Source of the DNA: JAAZNO01 sp964508025
GTDB taxonomy: Bacteria > Chloroflexota > Anaerolineae > B4-G1 > SLSP01
Assembly (NCBI GenBank): GCA_964508025.1
Contig: CAZDSF010000004.1
Coordinates: forward strand, 1-64,000
Direction: 5' to 3'
DNA: 64,000 nt
Shown: positions 46,213-55,391 of the stretch, piece by piece
Layout of the letters: every line of letters starts with the position of its first letter
Numbering within the stretch: position 1 is the stretch's first letter
Translations under genes and position numbers: made by a program
The notes under the pieces: model-generated
What the model was told of the DNA's origin: nothing
Databases searched by the model: none
The model's input: only the letters and a program-made list of their open reading frames with translations

Positions 46213-47349
46213 ATGAAAAAGCCGGCATATCGTCATGGGTTTCGGTTGGGCATCGCGCTGCTGCTGGTCGGCGGCGCGTTGTTGCTGTTAGGCGCTTACT
46301 TCGAGGCGTTGGAGCGCGGCTCTGCGGAGATGACGCTCGGCGCGCCGCCGCTCGGCGCTGGGATGGCGGTCGCTAACAGCGCGCCGTCGCCGTCGCCCAC
46401 CTTGGACCTGGCTGCGACACCGGTTGTTGACGCGCCGATTCCTGTGGAGATCACCACTCCGACTGCGACGCTTGTAGACGCCCTTGAAGACGCGGCGCCG
46501 CCGCCATCCGAGGACATCTCCTGCTATCCTTCGCCCACTATGGCGCGGCGACTGTGCGCGGGCGGCTGGCCCGTGGAACGCTTTTCACCGCTCGATGGCC
46601 GCCTGCTTGTGGGGTTGTATGGCACGCCGATGGGGCGTGGACTGGGCATTCTGGGCACGGTCTCGCCGACGAAGACTGTGGCTTTGGCTCTTGAGCAGGC
46701 GGCAGCGTACCAGACCTTGCTTACCGATACGCGCGTCGTGCCTTTCTTCCACATGGTCACGACCATTGCCGATCCTTATCCTGGCGAGGATGGCGATTAC
46801 AATCACCGTGTGGTGACGCCGACCATACAGCTATGGATTGATGTGGCGCGAGCGCATGGGTTGCTATCGGTGCTGGATATTCAGCCTGCCCACAGCCCTT
46901 TGCCTGTAGAGTTGGCGTATCTGGAACCGTTTTTGCATCAGCGCGGGGTGCATCTTGCTGTGGATCCAGAGTTCATGATGTTGCCGGGCGCGATTCCAGG
47001 GCAGCGCATCGGCGTGATGGATGGCGATAGCGTCAATCTGGTGCAGGCGTGGCTCTCGGAGCGCGCCTGGGAAGCAGGCGAACGCAAGTTGCTCATCATT
47101 CATCAGTTCGATGATCGTATGTTCGTCGGGAAAGATCGCATTCAATCTTTTCCTTTCGTAGAGCTGATCTGGGACGCCGATGGTTTTGGCGGGCCTTGGG
47201 CTAAGGTGGCTGATTATCTTCAGTACGCGCAGGAGCCGGGCTTTGAGCATGGCGGTTTCAAATTGTTTTACGATTACGACACGCCGCTGATGACGCCGGC
47301 TGAAGTGCTGCGCTTACGTCCGCGACCGGTCTTTGTCGTGTACCAATAG
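46213..47349 (+). CDS. Membrane-anchored extracytoplasmic protein of unknown function
   Basis: 378 residues. A single N-terminal membrane helix (LGIALLLVGGALLLLGAYF) is followed by a Pro/Thr/Ala-rich linker (residues about 55-100) and a soluble domain. That domain looks like a TIM-barrel-type fold (LLVGLYGTPMGRGLGILG, VVPFFHMVTTIADPYPGEDG, GLLSVLDIQPAHSPLPVEL, HLAVDPEFMMLPGA, LLIIHQFDDRM). I recognise no enzyme family with certainty; an acidic glycoside-hydrolase-like or lipase-like function cannot be excluded. It is the first of a run of co-directional genes. Confidence 0.6.
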   Translation: MKKPAYRHGFRLGIALLLVGGALLLLGAYFEALERGSAEMTLGAPPLGAGMAVANSAPSPSPTLDLAATPVVDAPIPVEITTPTATLVDALEDAAPPPSEDISCYPSPTMARRLCAGGWPVERFSPLDGRLLVGLYGTPMGRGLGILGTVSPTKTVALALEQAAAYQTLLTDTRVVPFFHMVTTIADPYPGEDGDYNHRVVTPTIQLWIDVARAHGLLSVLDIQPAHSPLPVELAYLEPFLHQRGVHLAVDPEFMMLPGAIPGQRIGVMDGDSVNLVQAWLSERAWEAGERKLLIIHQFDDRMFVGKDRIQSFPFVELIWDADGFGGPWAKVADYLQYAQEPGFEHGGFKLFYDYDTPLMTPAEVLRLRPRPVFVVYQ

Positions 47350-47367
47350 GGCGGAAGGGGTAGCTGC

Positions 47368-47670
47368 ATGAACAAGCAATTTGAAGCCGTTTACGCGGCA
47401 GTGCGGCAGATTCCGGCAGGCAAAGTGGCGACCTACGGCCAGATCGCTCGCTGGTTGGGGTGGGAGCGCGGCGCGCGCACGGTGGGCTGGGCTTTGCGTT
47501 CTGCGCCGCCTGGCGTGCCGTGGCATCGTGTGGTCAATGGCCGCGGCGCGATCAGTATCCTGGAAGGCGCGGAGCAGCGTTTGCGTCTGGAAGCCGAGGG
47601 CGTGCATTTCGACGCTCTGGAACGCATTGATCTGCGCGTGTACGGCTTTTCGGGGCCGGTTGTGTTATGA
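47368..47670 (+). CDS. Alkyltransferase-like protein (ATL)
   Basis: 100 residues, only the MGMT DNA-binding domain. The active-site motif of O6-alkylguanine transferases, PCHRV, reads PWHRV here (in PPGVPWHRVVNGRGAI), so the acceptor Cys is replaced by Trp, the defining feature of ATL proteins. The N-terminal YAAVRQIPAGKVATYGQIAR with the helix-turn-helix and the arginine finger region (RGARTVGWALRSAP) are intact. ATLs bind O6-alkylguanine, flip it out and hand it to nucleotide excision repair rather than repairing it. Confidence 0.88.
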   Translation: MNKQFEAVYAAVRQIPAGKVATYGQIARWLGWERGARTVGWALRSAPPGVPWHRVVNGRGAISILEGAEQRLRLEAEGVHFDALERIDLRVYGFSGPVVL

Positions 47671-47724
47671 ATGATTGCGCCTTTTTCGTTCGCGTAGTCA
47701 GAAAACCCACTTGAGGTAAATGGT

Positions 47725-48570
47725 ATGGAGTTACTTGATATCGTCAATCGTGTTGCCGTGCCCGATGCCTGGGCCGAAGGGGATAATATCCCGTGGCATG
47801 AGCCTGGGTTCAGTGAGCGGATGCTGCTCGAACATCTTTCCCAGGATCATGATGGGGCAAGCCGGCGTTATGCCATTATTGACGAGCACATCTTGTGGCT
47901 GCACCGCGCCGTGCTCGGCGCTCAGCCGACGAAAATCCTGGACCTGGGCTGCGGCCCGGGGTTCTATTCGATGCGGCTGGCGCGTTTGGGACATACCTGC
48001 GTGGGGATTGATTATTCTCCGGCTTCGGTTGCCTATGCGCGTGAACTCGCCGCCTCGGAAGGGCTTGCCTGCACGTTTGTCGAATCCGACATTCGCGCTG
48101 CGGATTATGGGGATGGCTACGGCTTGATTATGCTGATTTTCGGTGAATTCAACATCTTCAAACCGGCGGATGCGCGTCTGATTCTCAACAAAGCGCGCGC
48201 AGCATTGGCCCCGGATGGGATTCTGGTGCTCGAGCCGCATACTTTTGCTGCGGTGGAAGGATTCCAGAATGAGCGCCGGTTCTGGTACAGTTCGCATGGA
48301 GAGTTGTTTTCTGCCGCGCCGCATCTGGTGCTCACGGAGAGCTTCTGGGATCCAGGCGAGCGCACCGCAACGCGCCGTTTCTTTGTGGTGGATGCGGCTT
48401 CTGGAGCAGTGGAGCGCTATGCACAAAGTTTCCAGGCGTACACCGAGGAGGAGTATCGCGCGGTGTTGGCGGAATGCGGCTTTACCCAGAGCGCCTTTTT
48501 CCCGTCGCTTGGCGGCAAGCCTATCGCCGGACAGGAGGATTACTGCGCTATCATCGCGCGCCCAGGTTAG
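47725..48570 (+). CDS. Class I SAM-dependent methyltransferase
   Basis: 281 residues. The SAM-binding motif I is ILDLGCGPGFYSMRLARLGH; motif II appears as VGIDYSPASVAYARELAAS and a following Asp as FVESDIRAADYG. A C-terminal beta-sheet region (YAQSFQAYTEEEYRAVLAEC) follows. Substrate unknown; it is not close to the ubiquinone or rRNA methylases by motifs. GAGGT lies upstream of the ATG. Confidence 0.82.
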   Translation: MELLDIVNRVAVPDAWAEGDNIPWHEPGFSERMLLEHLSQDHDGASRRYAIIDEHILWLHRAVLGAQPTKILDLGCGPGFYSMRLARLGHTCVGIDYSPASVAYARELAASEGLACTFVESDIRAADYGDGYGLIMLIFGEFNIFKPADARLILNKARAALAPDGILVLEPHTFAAVEGFQNERRFWYSSHGELFSAAPHLVLTESFWDPGERTATRRFFVVDAASGAVERYAQSFQAYTEEEYRAVLAECGFTQSAFFPSLGGKPIAGQEDYCAIIARPG

Positions 48571-48658
48571 GCTCGCTATTTCTGGGGCACTTCTTCTGAA
48601 AGTGTGATAAAATAGATTACAATATGTTTAATGCGACTACAGAAGAAAGGTGACAGCG

Positions 48659-49999
48659 ATGCGAGGTTTCAAATTGGGTGTACTGGGCTTGGGGTTCTTG
48701 TTGTTCCTGGCGGCATGTAGCGACCTCAATGCTCCCACGCTGACGCCAGCGTCGGTGTTACCGCCGACGGCGACGGCAACGCCGATGCAGCCTACGGTCA
48801 CGACCGGCGCTGAGACCACTGCCGGCGTGGTGCTGATGGGGTTCACCGACGAGGGTCATGCGTTTCACGGCGCGCTGGATGCGCCGGTGGTGATCGAAGA
48901 GTTTTCCAGCTATCAGTGCCCTTTCTGTGCGCGCTATATTGCGCAGACGTATCCTTCCCTTGTGAGCCGCTATGTGCTCACCGGCAAAGTGCGTTATGTT
49001 TTCCGCGATTTCCCGCTTGCCGGGCAACTGCAATCGCAGCCGGCTGCTGAGGCTGTGAATTGCGCCGGTCAGGTTGGGGGCGCTGCCGCGTTTTGGGGGA
49101 TGCATGATGTGATCTTCCGCGAGCAACAGACGTGGGCGCGGGCCAGCGACGCTAGTGCGCTTTTCCGTGTCTATGCGGAAGAACTCGATCTTGACCCCCA
49201 AGCTTTTGCCTCCTGTGTCGCTTCTCGTGAGACGCGCGCGAAGGTAGAGGCCGATGCGGCGGAGGGCGCCCGGCGCGGCGTCAGCGGAACGCCGACTTTC
49301 TTCATCAATGGGCAACGTCTTGTTGGCGCGCAGCCGCTCGAAGCCTTCACCGAGGCGATTGAGCAGGCGCTCAGCGGCACTGTTATGGCGCAGCCGACGC
49401 CTCAGACTTTCCCCACGCCTACACCGGCGCGTATTGCGCCAGCAGAAGCAGCGTTGGCGCTTGGCTCGCCGGAGGCTCCGGTTGTGTTGGTGGAGTTCAG
49501 CGATTACCAATGTCCCTTCTGCGCGCGGCATTTCGCGCAGACGTGGCCCCAAATCAAGGCGAATTTTGTGGATACAGGCCGTGTGCGGTACATGTTCAAG
49601 GATTTCCCGTTGAGCAACATTCATCCGCAAGCGCAAAAAGCGCATGAAGCAGCCCGTTGCGCGGGTGAGCAGGACGCTTACTGGGAGATGCACGCGCTGT
49701 TGTTCGCGGAGCAAGCGGCGTGGAGTGGGCAAAGCGATGCGGTGCAACGCTTCAAAGCTTTTGCTGCCCAGTTGGGACTCGATACCCGCGCCTTCGACGC
49801 CTGTCTGGATGAAGGTCGTTGGGCTGCGGCGGTCGCTGCGGATGTGAACGAGGGCGCGCGTTTGGGGATGAGTGGCACGCCGGCTTTTTTCATCAACGGC
49901 TATCCGGTGATTGGCGCACAACCGTATGAGCTCTTCGTCTATGCGATAGAGCTGGCGGAGCAGGGTAAGCTGGGAGACGCCTACCGTCCGCGCGAGTGA
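48659..49999 (+). CDS. Lipoprotein with two tandem DsbA-like thioredoxin domains
   Basis: 446 residues from ATG at 48659 (GAAAGG upstream; a GTG at 48650 would add three residues). Lipobox FLFLAAC (Cys20), a Thr/Pro linker, then two DsbA-type domains. The first, about residues 70-235, has CPFC at 87-90 and cis-Pro loop GVSGTPTFFING; the second, about 265-440, has CPFC near 285 and GMSGTPAFFING. A Pro/Thr linker (TPQTFPTPTPARIAP) joins them. Each carries its own redox-active pair, so it probably acts outside the membrane as a two-site thiol-disulfide oxidant or isomerase (inference). No DsbB/VKOR partner is in the window. Confidence 0.88.
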   Translation: MRGFKLGVLGLGFLLFLAACSDLNAPTLTPASVLPPTATATPMQPTVTTGAETTAGVVLMGFTDEGHAFHGALDAPVVIEEFSSYQCPFCARYIAQTYPSLVSRYVLTGKVRYVFRDFPLAGQLQSQPAAEAVNCAGQVGGAAAFWGMHDVIFREQQTWARASDASALFRVYAEELDLDPQAFASCVASRETRAKVEADAAEGARRGVSGTPTFFINGQRLVGAQPLEAFTEAIEQALSGTVMAQPTPQTFPTPTPARIAPAEAALALGSPEAPVVLVEFSDYQCPFCARHFAQTWPQIKANFVDTGRVRYMFKDFPLSNIHPQAQKAHEAARCAGEQDAYWEMHALLFAEQAAWSGQSDAVQRFKAFAAQLGLDTRAFDACLDEGRWAAAVAADVNEGARLGMSGTPAFFINGYPVIGAQPYELFVYAIELAEQGKLGDAYRPRE

Positions 50000-50051
50000 T
50001 TCCGTCCGGCGTCAGCATTACACTGCACTTCCAGGCGCAAGGAGGCGCCCC

Positions 50052-50717
50052 ATGGCAGAGAAGATCTCGGTGCTCTTGGTGGATGATCATGTGTTGGTGC
50101 GGCAGGGCATTCGCCGGTTCCTCGAAGGCGCTGGGGATATTCAAGTGCTGGCTGAGGCCGGCGATGGTCAGGAAGCTTTGCGGATGTTGGCGCAGTTCCA
50201 ACCGGATGTCGTGTTGTTAGACATTCACATGCCGGTTATGAATGGCCTGGAGGCGGCGCGCCGAATTCGCGCCGATTATCCTCAAGTGCGCATTCTCATT
50301 CTGACGGCTGATGATGACGACCCGCAGGTGTTTTCATCATTGGAAGCCGGCGTGGATGGGTATGTGCTGAAGACTTCTCACGTCGAGGAATTGATTCGCG
50401 CTGTGTATGCGGTTGGCGCCGGCAATGTGGCTCTCAGCCCCCAGATTGCGACTAAGGTTGTGCGGCGTATGATGTCTGAGTCGCTAACGCCGGATGCCGG
50501 CTCGGTGGCTCCCGTTGAGAGGCTCAGCGCCCGCGAGTTGGAAGTGTTGCGCCTGGCTGCGCGGGGCATGACCAACCGCGAAATTGGACAGGCGCTTTCA
50601 ATCAGTCATCGCACTGTCCAGGGACATCTGGCAAATCTCTATGGTAAACTGGGAGTCAGTTCCCGCACCGAAGCGGTCGCAGAGGCGCTGCGGCTGGGTT
50701 GGATCAACTTTGCGTAG
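50052..50717 (+). CDS. NarL/FixJ-type response regulator
   Basis: 221 residues. The receiver domain has Asp11, Asp12 and the phospho-acceptor Asp57 in PDVVLLDIHMPVMNG, Lys in YVLKTSH. The output domain is LuxR-type HTH (LSARELEVLRLAARGMTNRE, GQALSISHRTVQGHLANLYG). It regulates transcription on phosphorylation; no cognate kinase is immediately adjacent on this strand (the kinase at 52613 lies beyond a convergent gene). AGGAGG precedes the ATG. An orphan-regulator role or crosstalk with the kinases downstream is possible. Confidence 0.92.
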   Translation: MAEKISVLLVDDHVLVRQGIRRFLEGAGDIQVLAEAGDGQEALRMLAQFQPDVVLLDIHMPVMNGLEAARRIRADYPQVRILILTADDDDPQVFSSLEAGVDGYVLKTSHVEELIRAVYAVGAGNVALSPQIATKVVRRMMSESLTPDAGSVAPVERLSARELEVLRLAARGMTNREIGQALSISHRTVQGHLANLYGKLGVSSRTEAVAEALRLGWINFA

Positions 50718-50744
50718 ATGAATGGCGTGCATCGGTTATCAGCA

Positions 50745-50778
50745 AGCCCGCACCCCGCCATTTGGCGGGGTGCGGGCT
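50745..50778. terminator. GC-rich hairpin between convergent genes
   Basis: AGCCCGCACCCCGCC and GGCGGGGTGCGGGCT form a perfect 15-bp stem with an ATTT loop, 27 bp after the response regulator stop. There is no T-run; it probably works as a bidirectional stop. Confidence 0.7.
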
Positions 50779-50903
50779 GCGCTATTTGGCGCTTACAACA
50801 GCATTGAATTTTGGCTATACTTTCGATAAGTGGGATGGAAGAGCGCGATCGCACGTATATTGTGGGTCAAAGATACTGTTGGATGACAGAGCGCGTTCTT
50901 CAG

Positions 50904-50957
50904 AAGGCGCCGTTGCTGATCTGGATACTGGATACTGGGGAACAGCAATGGCGCCTT
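50904..50957 (-). terminator. Hairpin terminator downstream of the lyase gene
   Basis: AAGGCGCCGTTGCTG and CAGCAATGGCGCCTT pair with one mismatch around a 24-nt loop, which itself contains an 8-bp direct repeat (GGATACTG). It sits 30 bp past the end of the lyase gene; a TTTT follows on the plus strand, so it may serve both strands. Confidence 0.6.
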
Positions 50958-50987
50958 TTCGTTTGTCACGATTCGAGTGCAACGGGT

Positions 50988-52391
50988 CTAGTCCTGTACA
51001 GCTTTCAGGGTTTCTCGAATGCGCGTTGCGAGCGCCTGCGCCCGCAACGGCGCATCGCCGACGTATTCAGCCGCTTGCAAGGCCGTGCTGATGGCTTCTG
51101 CGGAGAGGTATTGTCGCAGCGCCGGATGCGTCGGCAGGTGTTGCAGCAGTGGATTCTCCTCTCCCGCTTCGACTTTCTCCCAGGCTTGTAATGCGGCTTC
51201 GCGCAGTACGCTGTGCATCACCTGCCGGTCGGCCCCCGCCTGCACCAGGCGCATCAACAGGGGTTCGATTCCCGCAAACGGCCCATACTGGGCTAACGCG
51301 CGGGTGATGGCTGTGGCGTTGACCCGCAACCCGTGCACCAGTCGTTCGAGGCCGCACAGCAATTCATCGGCGGTAAGGAAGGCTTCGGGCAGTAGAATTC
51401 GACGATTCGCCGAGTCGTCGAGGGTGCGCTCCAGGAGCGACTGCGCGGCGTTGTCCCAAGCCACACGGGGCAACTGCGCTAGATAGCGCGCCAGGCTATC
51501 CAGCTTTTCGGCCTCGATGGGATTGCGCTTGAAGGGCATGGCTGAGGACCCAATCTGTTTGGCGCCGAAAGGCTCAGCCCATTCACCCAGGGCTGGATGT
51601 TGCAGCACGCGCAGATCCATCGCAAAACGGTAGACGGTGCTGCTTAATCCTGCCAAGCCGTTGAGGATGGCCCAATCTTGCCGACGCGGGTAGGTCTGGT
51701 TGGCGAGCGCCCACGCGGGCAGAGCCAGTTCTGTCATCACCTCGGCTTCGAAATCGGCGGGTGTTGTGCGACCTTCCAACAGCAGCGCATACGAGGCTGA
51801 CGTGCCCACCGCCCCTTTGAAGCCCTTGCCGCGCCATGCGCCTCGCAGCCGTAGCAGCTCGTCGTAATCTTCCAACAAATCTTGGGCGTAGAGCGCAAGG
51901 CGATACCCCAGGGTGGTTGGCTCGGCGGGTTGAAGGTGGGTATAGCCCATGCAAACTGTAGCCGCCCACTGCTCGATTTGTCCGGCAAAGGCTGTGAGTA
52001 CGGCTTGCAGCCGCGCGAGGATGAGATCGAGCGCTTGCCGTACTTGCAAGGCGGAGGCGTTGTCTTTCACATCCATCGAGGTGGCGCCAAAGTGAATGAT
52101 GCCGCCGCCGACGGGACACTGGCTGGCGTAGACGTGGACCTCCGCCATCACATCGTGGCGCACCTCCGCTTCGATGGCGCGTGAGCGGTCAAGGTCTACG
52201 TCTTCGGCGTGCGCTTCCAGGTCGCGGAGCTGCTCCGGCGTCACCAATCCATAGCGGCTTTGGACGCGCGCCAACGCTACCCAGATTTGTCGCCATAGGC
52301 GCCGGGTGGTTTGCTCGCTCCAGATGCTACGCATCTCTGGGGAGCCATAACGCCAGGTGAAAGGACTCAGATAAGGATCGGGTGTGGTCAT
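50988..52391 (-). CDS. purB: Adenylosuccinate lyase-like enzyme
   Basis: 467 residues from ATG at 52391 (TAGGAGTGCT upstream). It belongs to the fumarase/aspartase superfamily: FTWRYGSPEMRSIWSEQT, PVGGGIIHFGATSMDVKDNA (catalytic base region), MGYTHLQPAEPTTLGYRLAL (His in THLQPA) and the signature GSSAMPFKRNPIEAEKLDSL with the mobile catalytic Ser. The order and size fit bacterial PurB, which cleaves adenylosuccinate and SAICAR in purine synthesis. The possibility of a related lyase such as 3-carboxymuconate cycloisomerase cannot be excluded. Confidence 0.85.
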   Translation of the reverse strand: MTTPDPYLSPFTWRYGSPEMRSIWSEQTTRRLWRQIWVALARVQSRYGLVTPEQLRDLEAHAEDVDLDRSRAIEAEVRHDVMAEVHVYASQCPVGGGIIHFGATSMDVKDNASALQVRQALDLILARLQAVLTAFAGQIEQWAATVCMGYTHLQPAEPTTLGYRLALYAQDLLEDYDELLRLRGAWRGKGFKGAVGTSASYALLLEGRTTPADFEAEVMTELALPAWALANQTYPRRQDWAILNGLAGLSSTVYRFAMDLRVLQHPALGEWAEPFGAKQIGSSAMPFKRNPIEAEKLDSLARYLAQLPRVAWDNAAQSLLERTLDDSANRRILLPEAFLTADELLCGLERLVHGLRVNATAITRALAQYGPFAGIEPLLMRLVQAGADRQVMHSVLREAALQAWEKVEAGEENPLLQHLPTHPALRQYLSAEAISTALQAAEYVGDAPLRAQALATRIRETLKAVQD

Positions 52392-52578
52392 AGCACTCCT
52401 ACTACGAACTATTTTCATCACCAGGGCTGTGTCGCAGGTTCGGTCACGCTCCCCTTATGCCGAGTGTAGCACAAGCTGCGCTGAAGCGCAATGCAAAGTC
52501 CGGCGCGCTTTACAATGCCCTTTGCTAACTTGATTGAAAAGCATTTTTACCTGGACTGCATTTTCTTTGGAATGCATT

Positions 52579-52606
52579 TTGACTCACGTAAAAAACGGGT
52601 TATAAT
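52579..52606 (+). promoter_or_regulatory. Strong promoter of the sensor kinase gene (leaderless)
   Basis: TTGACT (52579-52584), 16-bp spacer, TATAAT (52601-52606). The ATG of the kinase is at 52613, 6 bp after the -10, with no ribosome binding site. A short dyad TGCATT/AATGCA (52557-52576) lies just upstream. Confidence 0.75.
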
Positions 52607-52612
52607 CTGAGT

Positions 52613-55372
52613 ATGGTTACGAAGATCTCCGAGAAGCAGCACCCAGATTATGCGTGGAATGGCGCGGATTCCGCCGCCTTTCTGGAGGGCCTGAGCGCCA
52701 GCGAGCACATCATCGCTTTGGGCGAATCTGAGATGCTGTGTGCAGCGCAGGCTGCCTTTGTGAAATCCGGTTTGCGCCGCACTGGCAAGACGCGGGTGCT
52801 CGCGTTGGTGTCTGATGGCGCAGCGGAGTTGGCGCGGCTCTTGGAAGCGGAGGATGTGTCGGTGGTGGCGCACACGGCTGCTGGCAACTGGCTGGTGCTG
52901 ACCCCGGCTTCGTTCCGCGATGTGACGGGTTTGCCGGATTACAATGCCTTGGAGGCGGCGCTTTTCGATGCACAGGCAACGCTGATGGCGCCGGATGACC
53001 GGCTTTATGTGGTGCTGGATGTGGCTGGCTTGCTGCCGCATTGTGCTCGCCCTACGGAGTTGGTGGATCTGGAATTTCGCATTGCGGCCTGGGTACAGAC
53101 ATTGCCGGCGGTCTTTTTGTGCTGCTACGATCAACGGTTGTTTACGGCGCAGGAGTTGCTTTCCATTTTCGATCAACATCGGGTGGCGGCGACTGCGGCG
53201 GGATGGCGCTTGAATCCCCAATACGTGCCGTCTGAGCCGCAACAGAGCGCCCACTTGCTTGAACGCCGCCTTCAGGCGTTATTGCCAGGCGCTTACGGTA
53301 TTGCCATGCGCGCCGGCTCGCTGTTGACGGGAGAAGCGACAGCGCGCGCGCTTCATGCGATGGTCTGTGTATGTTCTCCTGACCATCGCGTGGAATATGC
53401 TAATCCGCAGTTCCGCTCGTATCTGGGTTACGATCCTGTTGGGCAATCCTGTTTCCAGGCTTTGCGCGATTTGGGCTATCCCTGTCCTGGAAGCATTCCG
53501 CGCCAGATTGTAGATACAGAAGCGGTGCATTGGGAAGTTTTCAGTGTCAAGGCGCAGCGGTGGTATTATGTTGTTTCCGTGCCTCTGCACCGCGAGGCTG
53601 GGCGCGTGGCGCGGCAACTGCTGCTGCAAGATATCACCGATCGGCGCGCTGCTGATGTGGATCACGAGCGCCTCCTCAGTACCCTGCATCGCCGCAATCT
53701 GCAATTGCAGACTGCGGCGCGTGTTTCGCGTTCGGTGACGCGCATTCTCGATCCACAGCAGCTGATGCATCGCACGGTGGAGTTGATCCGCGATAGTTTT
53801 GATTTCTACTATGTGGGCGTCTTTTTGGTAGATGTGCATGGCGAGTATGCTGTTTTGCAAGCGGGTACGGGCGAGGAAGGTCAGCGCATGTTGCGCAGCG
53901 GATACCGCCTGCCCTTACGCGGCTCCTCCATGGTCAGTTGGGCGATTGCTCAGGGCGCTGCGCGAATCGCCTGGGATGTGGGCGAGGATGAGGTGCACTT
54001 CGACAATCCCTATCTGCCCAAGACGCGCTCGGAGATGGCTTTGCCGCTGATCAGCCGGGGGCGCTGTATCGGCGCGCTGACGATTCAGGGAACCGCGGCG
54101 GATGCGTTCACAGAGGAAGATCTGCCGGTGTTACAGACCATCGCCGATCATCTCTCCGGCGCTATCGAGAATGCCCGCCTCTTCGAAGCGGCGCAGAACG
54201 AGATCGCGGCGCGCGCGGAGATGGAGACCGCCTTGCTGCGGCGTAATCGCGAGCTGGCGCTGCTCAACCGCGCCGGACGTGCGTTGATCTCACACCTCGA
54301 CCTGGATCAATTTCTGGCAACCGTCCTTGCCGAAGTGCAGCATCTATTGGAAGTACAATCCTCTTCAGTCTGGTTGCTTGATGCGGATACCCGGCAGTTG
54401 GTGTGTCGGCAGGCGAGCGGCCCGCGCAGCGATACTGTGCGCGGTTGGCGCCTGGCGGAAGGGCAGGGATTGGTGTGGTGGGCCGTGAGTCGTGGGCGGA
54501 GTCTGGTGGTGGCAGATGTGTTGCAGGATTCCCGCTTCTTCCCGGCGGTCAGTGAGCAAGCAGGGCTTGATGTGCGTTCTGTTATCAGTGTCCCGTTGTG
54601 GGTCAAGCAGAAGGTTATCGGCGCTTTGCAGGTAGTGGCTGAAACGGTGGGACCTTTCGATGCGGCGGAGGTCAATTTGCTAGAATCCATCGCTGCAACG
54701 ATCACCATCGTGATCGAAAATGCCACGTTGTATGAACAGGCCCGGCGCGATGCGGAGACGAAATCCATCTTGCTCAGTGAAGTCAATCATCGCGTGAAGA
54801 ATAATCTGATGGCGATTATCGGCTTGTTGTACGCCGAACGCCGCCATGCGGAGATCTCCGAGCAACCGATGTACCAGCAGATCATTGATGAGATGATTGT
54901 GCGTTTGCAGGGCTTGACCACAGTTCACACCATGCTTTCGGATATGGAATGGATGCCCCTGCAGCTCACCCAACTGGTGGAGCAGGTGATTCGCTCTACA
55001 TTAGACACTTTGCCGCACGGCGCGCAGGTATTAGCGACGGTTTCTGCTGCCGAAGCGCAAGTCACGCCGACGCAGGCGCATAATCTGGCGTTGATTATCA
55101 ATGAGCTGGTGACGAACGTGCTGCGTCATGCGTTGCACAAAGCTGAGGGCGTCCATTTACGGGTAGCGGTGACGGCTGAGGATAGCATGTTGCGGTTGGA
55201 ATTTGCTGATGATGGGCCAGGCTTCCCTGAGGACGTGTTGCGCTGGCAACGGTACAATGTGGGTATGGGCCTGATTCGCAATCTGGTGCAACGGACGTTG
55301 GGGGGGCAGGTGCTCTTGGCTAATCGTGATGGTGCTGTGGTCACGCTGGTTTTTCGCAATGAAGTGTTGTGA
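52613..55372 (+). CDS. MEDS-PAS-GAF-GAF sensor histidine kinase (HisKA_2)
   Basis: 919 residues, no membrane segment, so a cytoplasmic sensor. Residues about 20-210 resemble the MEDS sensory domain (PAVFLCCYDQRLFTAQELLS), followed by a PAS-like domain (VEYANPQFRSYLGYD, about 255-350). Two GAF domains come next (about 375-525 and 555-705). The HisKA_2 dimerisation domain has the His in LSEVNHRVKNNLMAIIGLLY (about residue 725), and the HATPase_c domain has ALIINELVTNVLRHAL and ADDGPGF. Such kinases phosphorylate a receiver partner, probably the REC-kinase hybrid encoded 19 bp downstream. The domain order suggests it integrates small-molecule and redox/energy cues; the ligands are unknown. Confidence 0.85.
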   Translation: MVTKISEKQHPDYAWNGADSAAFLEGLSASEHIIALGESEMLCAAQAAFVKSGLRRTGKTRVLALVSDGAAELARLLEAEDVSVVAHTAAGNWLVLTPASFRDVTGLPDYNALEAALFDAQATLMAPDDRLYVVLDVAGLLPHCARPTELVDLEFRIAAWVQTLPAVFLCCYDQRLFTAQELLSIFDQHRVAATAAGWRLNPQYVPSEPQQSAHLLERRLQALLPGAYGIAMRAGSLLTGEATARALHAMVCVCSPDHRVEYANPQFRSYLGYDPVGQSCFQALRDLGYPCPGSIPRQIVDTEAVHWEVFSVKAQRWYYVVSVPLHREAGRVARQLLLQDITDRRAADVDHERLLSTLHRRNLQLQTAARVSRSVTRILDPQQLMHRTVELIRDSFDFYYVGVFLVDVHGEYAVLQAGTGEEGQRMLRSGYRLPLRGSSMVSWAIAQGAARIAWDVGEDEVHFDNPYLPKTRSEMALPLISRGRCIGALTIQGTAADAFTEEDLPVLQTIADHLSGAIENARLFEAAQNEIAARAEMETALLRRNRELALLNRAGRALISHLDLDQFLATVLAEVQHLLEVQSSSVWLLDADTRQLVCRQASGPRSDTVRGWRLAEGQGLVWWAVSRGRSLVVADVLQDSRFFPAVSEQAGLDVRSVISVPLWVKQKVIGALQVVAETVGPFDAAEVNLLESIAATITIVIENATLYEQARRDAETKSILLSEVNHRVKNNLMAIIGLLYAERRHAEISEQPMYQQIIDEMIVRLQGLTTVHTMLSDMEWMPLQLTQLVEQVIRSTLDTLPHGAQVLATVSAAEAQVTPTQAHNLALIINELVTNVLRHALHKAEGVHLRVAVTAEDSMLRLEFADDGPGFPEDVLRWQRYNVGMGLIRNLVQRTLGGQVLLANRDGAVVTLVFRNEVL

Positions 55373-55391
55373 GGATCGGGGGAGGGGAGTG

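Noticed and set aside
50699..51191. Plus-strand open frames overlapping the end of the lyase gene
   Set aside because: They run through two hairpins and antisense to a well-supported lyase, and have no recognisable domain.
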